DNA of 38,500 nt from Chloroflexota bacterium (GCA_020845495.1 JADLFM010000024.1:1-38500); one strand, 5' to 3'. Shown: positions 1 through 8,494, counted from the first letter of the stretch. The notes: generated by a model from the sequence alone, not told the origin. Program-made: numbers and translations.

Positions 1-1375
1 CCAGGAAGGTCAGCACACCGGATCCGACGGCGATCAGCACCAGCCAGTGGGCGGCCCGATCGGCCAGTTTCTGGGCCGGCGGCTTGCTGTTCTGGGCCGT
101 CTCGACCATCCGGACGATCTGGGCCAGCGCTGTGTCCGCCCCGACTTTCGTGGCCTTGAACCGCAGGGTGCCTGACTGGTTAATGGTGCCGGCGATCACC
201 TCGTCGCCGGGTCCCTTCTCAACGGGCACGCTCTCGCCGGTGACCATGCTCTCGTCGACGGCCGATCGCCCGTCGATGACCGAGCCGTCGACCGGGACAC
301 GGTCGCCTGGCTTGAGCACGACCGTGTTGCCCACGAGCACCTCGGCAACCGAAACCTCGACCTGTCGATCGTCGCGCTCGACGGTCGCCGTGGGCGGCGT
401 GAGATCGAGCAGGGCCCGGACCGCGTCGGACGAGCCGCGCCGGGCCTTCATCTCCATCCAATGCCCGAACAGGAGGAAGACCGCCAGCATGACGGACGCT
501 TCGTAGAACGTCTCCTGGCCGGGCGACAGAATGGTCAGCCCGAGGCTGAACAAGTACGAGACGAGGATCCCCAGGCTGACCAGCACGCTCATGTTCAGGA
601 CGCGTGAGCGGAGAGAGTAGTACGCACCAATGTGGAAGACGCTGCTCGTCCAGAGGGCGATTGGCGTCGAGAAGAGCAGCATAACCCAGTCGTGCGGGAC
701 GCCAAACGGCGTCGGCAGCATCAGGCCGAGCAGGTTGGTCGCCAGCGGCGAATAGAGCACCACCGGGATCGCCAGGACCAGACTGATCCAGAACCGCCGC
801 CGCATGTCGGATTCCATGGCGGCGGCCATGCGCGGGTCCGACATATCGTGGCCAACATGACCGCCGTGCCCCATCGCTTCATGGTCTATCTCGGCCGCAG
901 CGCCGTGGCCCATCGCGGCGTGGTCCATCGGCTCAATATGCCCCACGGCAGCGTGGTCGACGGTCGGTGAAGAAACGCCGGTGTGGCCTGCATGAGCGGC
1001 AGGGCGGTCCCCATCGGACGGCCGAGCGGTGTGAGCGTGGGCATGGGCCGAGACCTGGGGCTTCGGCAGCGGACCGCTGTTTCGTTCGCCGCAGCCTTCT
1101 GCGACGAGCTCAGCAAGCTCCTCGGCCGTGACCATCCCCTCGTGAACCTGTACATGGGCGACCTGATGGTGGCCGTCGACGTGCACGCCGGTGACGTGGG
1201 GATGCTGGCGCAGGCGCTGCTCGACACAGGCCTCGCAGGCCTCGCAGGCTAGCGGCCCGGTGTCAATGCTGAGCGTGGCAACGGCGGGGCTGTCAGGGGG
1301 CTGATGCGTCGCGGCTGCAGTCGGTGCCGTCGCACCACGGTCATCGTGGAGATGGTCGTGCGGCATGTCGGTCAT
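1..1375 (-). CDS. Copper-type P1B heavy-metal ATPase, N-terminal part (runs off window start)
   Basis: This is the N-terminal 458 residues of a heavy-metal-translocating P-type ATPase; the phosphorylation and ATP-binding domains lie outside the window. From the ATG at 1373-1375, residues 44-50 carry three cysteines (CEACEAC) in an HMA-like metal-binding domain. A very His/Met-rich stretch follows at about 111-176, with repeats such as MDHAAMGHG. The first membrane helices begin near residue 194. The actuator-domain signature TGES is visible in ESMVTGESVPVEKG, with GTINQSG downstream. A His-rich N-terminus resembles CopB-like copper or silver exporters; the exact metal is inferred. A GGAGG ribosome site lies about 9 nt before the ATG. 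A second in-frame ATG at 1366 is possible. The TetR gene lies upstream on the same strand, so copper export under that regulator is plausible. Confidence 0.9.
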   Translation of the reverse strand, partial: MTDMPHDHLHDDRGATAPTAAATHQPPDSPAVATLSIDTGPLACEACEACVEQRLRQHPHVTGVHVDGHHQVAHVQVHEGMVTAEELAELVAEGCGERNSGPLPKPQVSAHAHAHTARPSDGDRPAAHAGHTGVSSPTVDHAAVGHIEPMDHAAMGHGAAAEIDHEAMGHGGHVGHDMSDPRMAAAMESDMRRRFWISLVLAIPVVLYSPLATNLLGLMLPTPFGVPHDWVMLLFSTPIALWTSSVFHIGAYYSLRSRVLNMSVLVSLGILVSYLFSLGLTILSPGQETFYEASVMLAVFLLFGHWMEMKARRGSSDAVRALLDLTPPTATVERDDRQVEVSVAEVLVGNTVVLKPGDRVPVDGSVIDGRSAVDESMVTGESVPVEKGPGDEVIAGTINQSGTLRFKATKVGADTALAQIVRMVETAQNSKPPAQKLADRAAHWLVLIAVGSGVLTFL

Positions 1376-1552
1376 CGTTGGGGGCCTCCGGGAGGGTGGT
1401 CTCATACTCAATGACGCATCGCTCGTCCCGGGTTACACTCAGCCTCCCCTCAGACGGGAACGTCATAGGTGAACGGCGACTTCCATTCCGGTGACATGAC
1501 GGCCGAGGTACGAGGCGACCGAACAAGCCATTCGGCCAACGCGACAGGGAGC

Positions 1553-2122
1553 TCAGGATCGAGCGCGTAATCCCGACAGCGTGACCGAGACAAGGCGCTT
1601 TACCGCCGCCTTGGTGGCCAGGCTGCTCGCCGCGGCGAGGGCATGAACGCAGTAGGTGGCAAGCTCGTCAGGAGGAACATCGTTCCGAACCTCGCCGGCC
1701 TCGCTAGCGGCGCTTACGAGATCTCGAATGAGGTTGCTAAGCTGTTGGTGAGCTTTGGCAACGTGCTCACCGCGGTGTAGTAGGGCCGCAACCTCGGTGC
1801 CATGATGGTGATGAACGATCGAAGCATAAGCCCCGAGCACAGCTTCGAGACGCTCGGCAGCATCTCCGGCTTGGTCGCCAAGGGCGGTGAGATGCTCAAG
1901 GTGGGCGGTGATCTGGCGCTCGTGCCAGGCGACCAGGATCGGCTCGACACCCGAAAAGTACTTGTAGAGCGTCGCGCGGCCGATGCCGGCCCGCTCCGCG
2001 ATCTGCGACATCGTCACGGCACGCAGGCCCTGCTCGGACACCAGCCTCGCGGTGGCGTCCAGGACAGCGTCACGCACCTCGCGGCGATGCGTCTCGATCG
2101 TTTCATTCCAGAGCTTCGGCAT
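1553..2122 (-). CDS. TetR/AcrR-family transcriptional regulator
   Basis: The protein has about 189 residues from the ATG at 2122; the frame is open to 2179 but the extra residues look non-native. The N-terminal helix-turn-helix is typical of TetR: VLDATARLVSEQGLRAVTMS, then IAERAGIGRATLYKYF. The C-terminal ligand domain is His-rich around HHHHGTE, which could bind metal, but this is inference. It is transcribed divergently from the membrane-protein pair at 2256-2989. The intergenic region holds a short palindrome between a -35 and a -10 that would suit binding by this protein. The copper ATPase follows on the same strand after 177 bp, so it may also be a target. Confidence 0.88.
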   Translation of the reverse strand: MPKLWNETIETHRREVRDAVLDATARLVSEQGLRAVTMSQIAERAGIGRATLYKYFSGVEPILVAWHERQITAHLEHLTALGDQAGDAAERLEAVLGAYASIVHHHHGTEVAALLHRGEHVAKAHQQLSNLIRDLVSAASEAGEVRNDVPPDELATYCVHALAAASSLATKAAVKRLVSVTLSGLRARS

Positions 2123-2182
2123 CGATTCAGTGTACATCACGATTGGAAGGCGACACTGCTGCTCGGGGACAGACATCATGGC

Positions 2183-2213
2183 TTGACAATAGACAGTGTG
2201 TCTGGAAAAATAT
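2183..2213 (+). promoter_or_regulatory. Promoter with embedded palindromic operator
   Basis: A perfect TTGACA (-35) lies at 2183-2188. An A/T-rich stretch at 2206-2213 could serve as a poor -10. Between them is the inverted repeat AGACA-GTG-TGTCT (2191-2203). An operator placed between -35 and -10 fits repression by the divergent TetR protein. The link is inferred from position. Confidence 0.5.
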
Positions 2214-2255
2214 CGCGGCGACGAACTGCGGAATCGCGCGGCGCAGGAGAAGGGT

Positions 2256-2474
2256 ATGTCCGACCGACCTCACCAGCCCGACAGATTCGACGAACCTGGA
2301 GCAGCGCCCGCCCGGGAGCTGAGCTACTCCACCCCACGCTGGGTCAAAGCGTTCGGCTTGGCTGCCGTCGTCGCGGTTATGCTGGTCGTCGTGCTGCACC
2401 TCGGTGGCGTCGGGGGTATGCCCGGTCCTGGCCTCCACACCCTCCCCGCCGAGCACGGCGTGCAACGACCATGA
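2256..2474 (+). CDS. Small single-pass membrane protein, unknown function
   Basis: A 72-residue protein that I do not recognise. The ATG at 2256 is chosen because GGAGAAGGG (2247-2254) directly precedes it; an upstream alternative start at 2196 lies inside the putative promoter. The first half is polar and proline-rich. One hydrophobic segment follows (FGLAAVVAVMLVVVLHLGGVGG). Its stop codon overlaps the start of the next gene in an ATGA arrangement, which implies translational coupling with the DUF2269-like membrane protein. It may be a small partner subunit of that protein. Confidence 0.65.
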   Translation: MSDRPHQPDRFDEPGAAPARELSYSTPRWVKAFGLAAVVAVMLVVVLHLGGVGGMPGPGLHTLPAEHGVQRP

Positions 2475-2989
2475 CGATGAGTCCCGCCCTGCGGAAGCTG
2501 GCACTCACCGTCCATCTCCTGTCCTCGGTCGGCTGGATCGGCGCGGTCATCGCCTATCTGGCACTGGGCATCTCAGCTATGACGAGCCTGGAAGTCGACA
2601 AGGTGCGCAGCGCGTGGATTGCGATGGAGCTGACCGGGTGGTTCGTTCTTGTCCCGCTGGCTCTGGCGGCGCTATCGACCGGGCTCGTGATGGCGATCGG
2701 AACGTCGTGGGGCTTGCTTCGGCACTACTGGGTCGTGATCAGCCTCGCGCTGACGGTGCTTTCTACCGTCATCTTGCTGCTGCACATGCCGACCGTGAGC
2801 GCACTGGCCGAAGCAGCGCGCATGGCAGACAGCAACCATCTCGGTACGCTCGGCGGCGACCTCTTCCACGCCGGCGGTGGGCTGCTGGTGTTGCTCGTAG
2901 TCATGGTTCTCAACGTATACAAGCCGCGGGGACTGACGCCCAACGGGTGGCGCAAGCAGCTCGAGCAGCGCACACCGTCTCGGCCGTAG
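2471..2989 (+). CDS. DUF2269-like integral membrane protein
   Basis: A 172-residue protein with about four transmembrane helices, starting at the ATG of an ATGA overlap with the preceding gene. The opening KLALTVHLLSSVGWIGAV is characteristic of DUF2269-type and related predicted membrane proteins, with a helix-embedded histidine. A second histidine occurs in GGDLFHAGGG. Helix histidines like these can be heme or metal ligands, but no function is established. It is probably co-transcribed with the small membrane protein under the promoter at 2183-2213. Confidence 0.8.
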   Translation: MTMSPALRKLALTVHLLSSVGWIGAVIAYLALGISAMTSLEVDKVRSAWIAMELTGWFVLVPLALAALSTGLVMAIGTSWGLLRHYWVVISLALTVLSTVILLLHMPTVSALAEAARMADSNHLGTLGGDLFHAGGGLLVLLVVMVLNVYKPRGLTPNGWRKQLEQRTPSRP

Positions 2990-3233
2990 CCACGACGAGT
3001 CCTGTTCGCTCGATGGCCAGAGGCGGCCAGGTCTCCATCAGCCAGGAGGGCGGACCGGCTTGGCCAAGAATGCAGGTACCGGCCGAACTGTCGCGCGGCC
3101 AGCACATCCACGCGATGGTTTGCGTCAGGTTGAAGCCGGGCGTGACCCTGGACTCCTGGAGCAATTTCCGTAAGCGCGAAGTGGGTCAGGAGATCGCCGA
3201 TCCCCCTGGCCCACTTCGCATGGTCGGGGCAAG
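2990..3233. other. Intergenic stretch without recognisable gene
   Basis: Open frames exist on both strands (for example minus 2910-3164), but none gives a recognisable protein, a good ribosome site or a known domain. It lies between the membrane-protein operon and a decayed gene and may be further debris from the same decay. Confidence 0.4.
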
Positions 3234-3551
3234 CTAGGCGGCGACGTACCCGAGTTGGTTCCCCGAAGCGAGGGCCTGTCCGGAGCTGGGCGTAGCCAAC
3301 TTCATGGCATGGTTCAAGATCAGGCTACGCATTGCCAGGTAGGCGGCAATTCCGGTGAAGCTGTGCCAGAGGAAATGCGTGCCAATGGGAAAGGCGAAGC
3401 ACACCTCCGGATCGAGGACGCGGAAGACAAGGGCGATGGCTTAGGCGCCCGCGGCCAACAGGAGTGACAAGCGCCCGGCCGTTGCTTGCCGCCGTTTCGG
3501 CCCCAAGGCGTCACGCTCACTCACCCGCAATGACGCGGTGCGGACGGAGGG
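3234..3551 (-). pseudogene. C-terminal remnant of a ceramidase-like membrane protein
   Basis: On the minus strand one frame reads RLSLLLAAGA, a TAA stop (3441-3443), then AIALVFRVLDPEVCFAFPIG and THFLWHSFTGIAAYLAMRSL, ending at a TAG at 3234-3236. The DPxxC...GTHFLWH pattern matches the C-terminal core of the alkaline-ceramidase-like bacterial membrane family, whose histidines bind metal. The frame is closed upstream by TAA at 3552-3554 and no N-terminal half is present. It is therefore a broken fragment: the 5' part is lost and one internal stop is present. Family assignment rests on motif memory only. Confidence 0.6.
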
Positions 3552-3605
3552 TTACTGTCGCGTCCGAACGATGGGATCCGGCAGCGAGAAGTGGGACATG
3601 GTGGC

Positions 3606-4154
3606 TTAGTCTCGCCCGCAGGTGCAGTCCAGGCAGCCATGCTCGGCGCAGGTCCGGCAGGTCTCCTCGAGCTTCCGACGTAGCGCCTGCCGCGCGCGAT
3701 GTCGGCGCACCTTCAGGTTGTTCGGCGTGATCCCCAGGCGGCCAGCCGCTTGCTCGGGTGCCTCGTTGCCGAGCTCGACCGCCTGGATCAGGTCGGCGTA
3801 CTCGCGCTTCAGCGTGGGGACGAGACGCTCGAAGCAAGCGCACAGTTCGGCGCCGTCCTCCGGCTCAGCGGCAATCTCCGGCGCCTCTGCCATCACCACG
3901 TGTGGCTGCTCGACCCCGCGCCGGCGATACGCATCCACGATGGCATTCTGAAGCACACGATAGAACCAGGTGATCAGGCGCTCGTCGTCGCGTAGCTCTG
4001 GTGCCGCTTGGATGGCTCGGAGCAAGCTGTCTTGCAGGATGTCTTCGGCCAGCTCAGGATCCTGAATGCGCTTCCGAACGTAGCCAAGAAACTGATCGCG
4101 AGCGTTGGCCAGACGCGTCCCGGTGCTACCGGCTCGATGGTCGCAAGGGTTCAT
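3606..4154 (-). CDS. ECF-type RNA polymerase sigma factor with Cys-rich C-terminus
   Basis: A 182-residue sigma-70 family protein. Region 2 is visible as DQFLGYVRKRIQDPELAEDI followed by LQDSLLRAIQ and ITWFYRVLQNAIVDAYRRR. Region 4 is visible as YADLIQAVELGNEAPEQAA and GRLGITPNNLKVRRHRARQA. The last residues contain five cysteines (C166, C169, C174, C177, C179) in CRTCAEHGCLDCTC, beyond the normal end of sigma region 4. A Cys-rich tail suggests metal or thiol/redox control built into the sigma factor. No membrane anti-sigma gene is adjacent. The start ATG at 4152-4154 begins MNPCDHR. Confidence 0.92.
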   Translation of the reverse strand: MNPCDHRAGSTGTRLANARDQFLGYVRKRIQDPELAEDILQDSLLRAIQAAPELRDDERLITWFYRVLQNAIVDAYRRRGVEQPHVVMAEAPEIAAEPEDGAELCACFERLVPTLKREYADLIQAVELGNEAPEQAAGRLGITPNNLKVRRHRARQALRRKLEETCRTCAEHGCLDCTCGRD

Positions 4155-4235
4155 GAACTCGTCCTGGATTGGTGGCTGTAGCGTACTTGTCGCCGACGTC
4201 GCCCTGGCCCAGCAAGCGTAGCGGCGCGATACCGA

Positions 4236-4769
4236 TTAGACACGCGGATTGGTATGGCACGGCTCTGCGAAGAAGCTAGGCGTCGTCAGGCGGATTGGGC
4301 ATGACCGGAATCTCAGTTTGGCCGGAGTTTCCAGCCAGAGGAGGCGCGTGCGACCCGGACGTATGGCAGCCGCGACCAGGTCTGGATCGGTCGTGTCGAC
4401 GAACTCGACCTCAAGGCCCCAGGTGACCGCGAACTCGGCCAGCCATTTTCGGATCCCCCAGTACAGGACCCGTGCGACCAGGACGTGATCGCCCGGTAGC
4501 AATGCCTGGAAGACGGCCGTTGCCGCGGCGTTGCCCGACGCAAAGAGGGCGCAGCCCGCTCCGCCTTCCATGGCGGTGAGTAGCCGCTCGGCAGCGTCAT
4601 ACGTGGGATTGTCGGCCCTCGTGTAGACGCGGCCATCAGGGTAGTCGCCTGCCGGATCGCTCTCATAGGCGGTCGACGGGTCGATCGGCGGAGCCAGCCC
4701 GTGCAGAGCCGAGCCGAGGTCAGACTCCGCCTGGGCTGCCAACGTTTCTGGCGAGAGACTCCTGTCCAT
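4236..4769 (-). pseudogene. Truncated Cys/Met-metabolism PLP enzyme (cystathionine gamma-synthase family)
   Basis: From ATG 4769 the protein matches the N-terminal half of trans-sulfuration PLP enzymes: PPIDPSTAYESD, YTRADNPTYDAAERLLTAME, ALFASGNAAATAVFQALLPG, and LLWLETPA. After LLWLETPA (about residue 153) the sequence no longer resembles the family and stops 25 residues later. The family normally runs to about 390 residues; the PLP-binding lysine region (S-x-T-K) and the whole C-terminal domain are absent. It is therefore a non-catalytic fragment produced by a 3' deletion. An upstream open stretch to 4838 is not needed. Confidence 0.8.
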
Positions 4770-4826
4770 TGACGTCAGCCTCCGTGCTGGAGCTCTAGAC
4801 CGGACACAGCACCTCCCGGTGCGTGC

Positions 4827-4853
4827 TATGATACTCAATAGATCTATTGAGTA
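4827..4853 (+). promoter_or_regulatory. -10 box and 22-bp perfect palindrome, probable ArsR-family operator
   Basis: TATGAT at 4827-4832 is a good -10 element. A perfect 22-bp palindrome occupies 4832-4853; its central 20 bp read ACTCAATAGATCTATTGAGT. It would cover the transcription start and block initiation. It lies just before the ArsR-rhodanese gene, so autoregulation is the simplest reading. No convincing -35 was found at standard spacing. The palindrome contains the TTG at 4847, which argues against that codon as the start of the ArsR gene. Confidence 0.75.
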
Positions 4854-4864
4854 CTGGAGTAATC

Positions 4865-5539
4865 GTGGCGAGCCGCGCCTTCAAGGATCGTCTGTACGCT
4901 GAGTTCGCCGTAATCGGCCGGGCCCTGGCGAACCCCCATCGCCTGGAGCTGCTGGATTTGCTCAGTCAGGGCGAGCGCAGTGTCGAGGCCCTGGCCCAGG
5001 AAGCCCATGTCTCGCTGGCGAACGCGTCGGCTCACCTCCAGGTTCTGCGTCGGGCCCGGCTGGTCGACGCAGAGAAGCGTGGGCTCTTTGTCGTCTACCG
5101 TCTCGCCAACCCGGACATCTCGGAGCTCTGGCGGACGCTGCGTGACGTTGGAGCCAGTCAGCTCGCCGAAGTGGATCGCCTCGTCGAGACGTACCTGACC
5201 GATCGCGAGACGCTCGCTGCGATCTCAAAGGAGGATCTGGTCGAGCAGATCGCCGACGGCGCAATCGTAGTGCTCGACGTCCGACCTGTCGTCGAGTACG
5301 AACAGGGTCACATCGTCGGCGCTCGGTCGATCCCCATTGACGAGCTCGAGCGGCGCCTGACGGAGCTCCCACGCGATCAGGAGATCGTGGCCTACTGCCG
5401 TGGCCCGTACTGTGTGTTCGCGGATGAGGCGGTCAGTCTCCTGGTGGATCGCGGCTATCTGGCCCGACGCCTCACCGAAGGACTTCCCGAGTGGCGGGCG
5501 GCCGGCTATACGGTCGAGCCGGCCGCGGTCGCGTCGTAG
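4865..5539 (+). CDS. ArsR-family regulator fused to a rhodanese domain
   Basis: A 224-residue protein. The GTG at 4865 is chosen because GGAG (4856-4859) lies 5 nt upstream and the alternative TTG (4847) is inside the operator. Residues about 12-90 form an ArsR winged helix: ALANPHRLELLDLLSQGERS, then VSLANASAHLQVLRRARLV. The metal-binding CxC of classical ArsR is absent. Residues about 120-215 form a rhodanese domain with loop Cys178 and Cys183 (AYCRGPYCVFADEAV). Such fusions are usually thought to sense persulfide or related thiophilic species through the rhodanese cysteine. It heads an operon with an MBL-rhodanese protein, a transporter and two putative selenoproteins. Confidence 0.93.
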   Translation: MASRAFKDRLYAEFAVIGRALANPHRLELLDLLSQGERSVEALAQEAHVSLANASAHLQVLRRARLVDAEKRGLFVVYRLANPDISELWRTLRDVGASQLAEVDRLVETYLTDRETLAAISKEDLVEQIADGAIVVLDVRPVVEYEQGHIVGARSIPIDELERRLTELPRDQEIVAYCRGPYCVFADEAVSLLVDRGYLARRLTEGLPEWRAAGYTVEPAAVAS

Positions 5540-5570
5540 CGAGACGGCAACTGCGCTTCGGAGGGGTACG

Positions 5571-6968
5571 ATGCAGGTCCGACAGTTCGTGGACGAGGGG
5601 CTCGGCAACTCGACGCACCTGGTGATCTCGGAGCGCACCGGCCTGGCCGCGCTGATCGACCCGCTCCGGGACGTCAATCGCTACCTCGACGCGGCAGCGG
5701 CGATGGGTGCCCGCGTCAGCCACGTCTTCGAGACCCACGTCCACAACGACTTCATCACCGGTAGCCGCGAGCTGGCCGCTCGCGTGGGCGCGCGCATTGT
5801 CGCCAGCGCCGCCGCAGGCCTCGAATTCGAGCATGACGCCGTGTCAGATGGGGATGCGATCGCCGTCGGCGATGTCTGCTTCACGGTGCTGGCCACGCCC
5901 GGCCACACGCCCGAGCACATCAGCTTCCTCGCCCGCGACCTGATCACCCCTGAAGCTTCACCCGTCCTGTTCAGCGGTGGGAGTCTCCTGGTCGGGGCGG
6001 TCTCGCGAACCGACCTGCTCGGCCACGAGCACGCCGCCGGTCTTGGACGCCACCTCTACCACAGCCTCCACGAGAAGATCCTGCCGCTCCCGGACGACGT
6101 CGCGGTCTATCCGACTCACGGCGCCGGCTCGTTCTGCACGGCGACCTCGGGCGCGGCTAGGCAGACGACGATCGGCGAGGAGCGACGGACCAACCCATTC
6201 CTCCAGCTGGCCACACCAGATGAGCTGATCGCCGAGCTAGCGCGGGTGATGCCCAGCTACCCTACCTACTTTCGCCACATGCGCGCCATCAACCGGCTCG
6301 GGCCGCCCCTACTGAGCGGCATCCCCCAGCTCGAGCCCCTCGCGGCCGCCAATGTCGCGGCCCGCATGGCGCGCGGCGAGGCCATGGTGGACATCCGGCC
6401 AGTCGCCCGCTACCTCGAAGGCCACATCCCAGGCGTCTTTCACGTCGAACTGCGCCCGGCCTTCGCCGCCTGGGTCGGCTGGGTCGTGCCGTTCGCGACG
6501 CCCATCGTTCTGGTCTCAGAGACGACAGATGTGCATGACGAGGCGATCCGTCAGCTCGTACGGATTGGCTACGACGAGCTGCCCGGGTATCTGGCCGATG
6601 GCATGCCGGCCTGGGAGCAGGCTGGCCTGCCGATCGCGCGCCTACCCGTCCTGACCGTCGCGCAGGTACGCGACCGCCTCCGTCGCGGCGAGCCGCTGGT
6701 GGTGCTGGACGTACGCCAGGATGCCGAGTGGGCGGACGGTCACATCGACGGCGCACGACATGTCGAAGCCGGCGCGCTCGCGGCCAACGATCCGTTCCTG
6801 TCCCGCACGTTGCCGATCGCGGCCCACTGCGGGCATGAGCAGCGTTCGGCGACGGCGCTCTCTGTCCTGGAGCGCCATGGGTACACCAATCTGAACCTGA
6901 TCGAGGGCGGTTGGTCGGCCTGGCAGGAGGCCGGCTACCCCGTGGCCGACGGGACTGGCGTCCGATGA
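5571..6968 (+). CDS. MBL-fold persulfide dioxygenase-like protein with two rhodanese domains
   Basis: A 465-residue protein starting at ATG 5571 behind GGAGGGG. Residues 1-250 are a metallo-beta-lactamase fold of the ETHE1/CstB type: metal ligands THVHNDF (H56, H58, D60), LATPGHTPEHISF, LFSGGSLLVG and YPTHGAGSFC. Two rhodanese domains follow. The first (about 265-360) lacks a catalytic cysteine, having LVSETT at the loop. The second (about 365-460) has Cys420 in AHCGHEQRS. Family members oxidise or transfer sulfane sulfur from low-molecular-weight persulfides. It sits 31 bp after the ArsR-rhodanese gene and overlaps the MFS gene by 4 nt (ATGA), so translation is probably coupled. Confidence 0.93.
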   Translation: MQVRQFVDEGLGNSTHLVISERTGLAALIDPLRDVNRYLDAAAAMGARVSHVFETHVHNDFITGSRELAARVGARIVASAAAGLEFEHDAVSDGDAIAVGDVCFTVLATPGHTPEHISFLARDLITPEASPVLFSGGSLLVGAVSRTDLLGHEHAAGLGRHLYHSLHEKILPLPDDVAVYPTHGAGSFCTATSGAARQTTIGEERRTNPFLQLATPDELIAELARVMPSYPTYFRHMRAINRLGPPLLSGIPQLEPLAAANVAARMARGEAMVDIRPVARYLEGHIPGVFHVELRPAFAAWVGWVVPFATPIVLVSETTDVHDEAIRQLVRIGYDELPGYLADGMPAWEQAGLPIARLPVLTVAQVRDRLRRGEPLVVLDVRQDAEWADGHIDGARHVEAGALAANDPFLSRTLPIAAHCGHEQRSATALSVLERHGYTNLNLIEGGWSAWQEAGYPVADGTGVR

Positions 6969-8281
6969 GCACGGCGGGCCCTGCTCCCTCATCCACGCCG
7001 CCTTCCAATTTGCCGAGCGGCGTCCAGCTCGGGCTGCTCGCGAACTGGCAGCAGTTCCTACTGCTGGTCCTGATCAACGCCTTCGTCGGCGGGATGGTTG
7101 GACTCGAGCGTGCGGTGCTGCCGCTGCTCGCCGAGCAGGAGTTTGGGCTCGCGTCCCGAACGGCGATCCTCTCCTTCATCGTGAGCTTTGGGGTGGTGAA
7201 GGCGCTGGCCAACCTGTTCGCCGGCCGGCTCAGCGACCGGATAGGCCGCAAGCAGATCCTGATCGTCGGCTGGCTGTTCGGGATCCCTGTGCCGCTGCTA
7301 GTGATGGTGGCTCCAAGCTGGGAGTGGGTCGTCTTCGCCAACGTGCTGCTCGGCATCAATCAAGGCCTCTGCTGGTCGACGACCGTGATCATGAAGATCG
7401 ACCTGGTCGGGCCGCTGCGCCGAGGGCTGGCGATGGGGATGAACGAGGCGGCCGGCTACGGCGCCGTCTCGCTAGCGGCGCTGGCCTCGGGCTACCTCGC
7501 CGCCACGTACGCCCTGCGGCCTCAACCGTTCTATCTCGGCGTTGTCTTCGCCTTGGCCGGCTTGCTGCTGTCCGTGGTGTTCGTTCGCGAGTCGCACGGC
7601 CACGCCCAGCTCGAGGCTCGACAGGCCACCCCGACAGCAGCGGCGCACGCTGCTCATCATCAACCGTCGTTCCGCGAGGTGTTCTGGCAGACCACCTGGA
7701 AGGATCGCGCGCTCTCGGCGGTGAGCCAGGCCGGGCTGGTCAACAACCTGAACGACGGCATGGCCTGGGGGCTCTTTCCCCTCTTCTTCGCCTCGGCCCG
7801 GCTTGGGGTAACGGAGATCGGCTGGCTGGCTGCGATCTACCCTGGCGTCTGGGGTGTCTCACAACTGGTGACTGGTGCGCTCTCCGACCGCTACGGGCGG
7901 AAGGGGATAATCGTCGGCGGCATGTGGGTTCAGGCCCTCGGGATCGGCTCCCTGCTGGTCACCGACGGCTTCTGGCCCTGGGCCGTGGCGATGGCGCTAC
8001 TCGGGCTGGGCACGGCGCTGGTCTACCCGACCTTACTGGCAGCCATCGCCGATGTGGCGCACCCGAGTTGGCGGGCCTCGGCGGTTGGAGTCTACCGGCT
8101 CTGGCGCGACCTGGGCTACGCTATCGGCGCCCTGCTGGCCGGGCTGCTCTCCGATCTGTTTGGGATCGCTGTAGCGATCGCCGCCATCGGCTTGCTGACG
8201 TTCGCCTCCGGACTGGTCGTGCAGGTGCGGATGCACGAGACGCTCCACAGTTCGAAGCCGGTATCGGTCGAAGGAGCGTGA
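6965..8281 (+). CDS. Major facilitator superfamily transporter
   Basis: A 438-residue 12-helix transporter starting at the ATG of a 4-nt overlap with the MBL-rhodanese gene. The MFS loop motif is seen twice: AGRLSDRIGRKQILIVGW in the first half and GALSDRYGRKGIIVGG in the second. The cytoplasmic linker around residues 220-245 is polar and His-containing (HAAHHQPS). The substrate cannot be read from sequence. Its place between sulfur-handling and ArsM-like genes suggests export of a sulfur, arsenic or selenium compound, which is inference. Confidence 0.92.
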   Translation: MSTAGPAPSSTPPSNLPSGVQLGLLANWQQFLLLVLINAFVGGMVGLERAVLPLLAEQEFGLASRTAILSFIVSFGVVKALANLFAGRLSDRIGRKQILIVGWLFGIPVPLLVMVAPSWEWVVFANVLLGINQGLCWSTTVIMKIDLVGPLRRGLAMGMNEAAGYGAVSLAALASGYLAATYALRPQPFYLGVVFALAGLLLSVVFVRESHGHAQLEARQATPTAAAHAAHHQPSFREVFWQTTWKDRALSAVSQAGLVNNLNDGMAWGLFPLFFASARLGVTEIGWLAAIYPGVWGVSQLVTGALSDRYGRKGIIVGGMWVQALGIGSLLVTDGFWPWAVAMALLGLGTALVYPTLLAAIADVAHPSWRASAVGVYRLWRDLGYAIGALLAGLLSDLFGIAVAIAAIGLLTFASGLVVQVRMHETLHSSKPVSVEGA

Positions 8282-8494
8282 CACACGGCTCTGATATCAA
8301 CCAGGGTGTACGCGTCCAAGACGTAGCAGGCTACTGGCGTGCCGATCCTGTTGGATGCTCGCCTACCGCGTTCCGGGAGAGCGCCAGGGGAGGGAGGTCG
8401 TTGAACTCGCTGGACTCCACTGAGGGTCCCGCACTTTGGCACCAGTGCGTCGGGGCTGTGACCGTCCAGTATTGGGAGTAGAGGGAATGCAGGG

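Noticed and set aside
1802..2989. 395-residue plus-strand frame
   Set aside because: Its first two thirds are antisense to the TetR gene and non-coding in character; only the last 172 codons from ATG 2471 form the real DUF2269-like gene.
6289..7359. 356-residue minus-strand frame
   Set aside because: Antisense across the MBL-rhodanese/MFS junction; Arg/Pro/Ser-rich without recognisable fold.
8282..8494. Possible extra small gene between MFS and methyltransferase
   Set aside because: All plus frames are short or broken and show no family resemblance; treated as intergenic.
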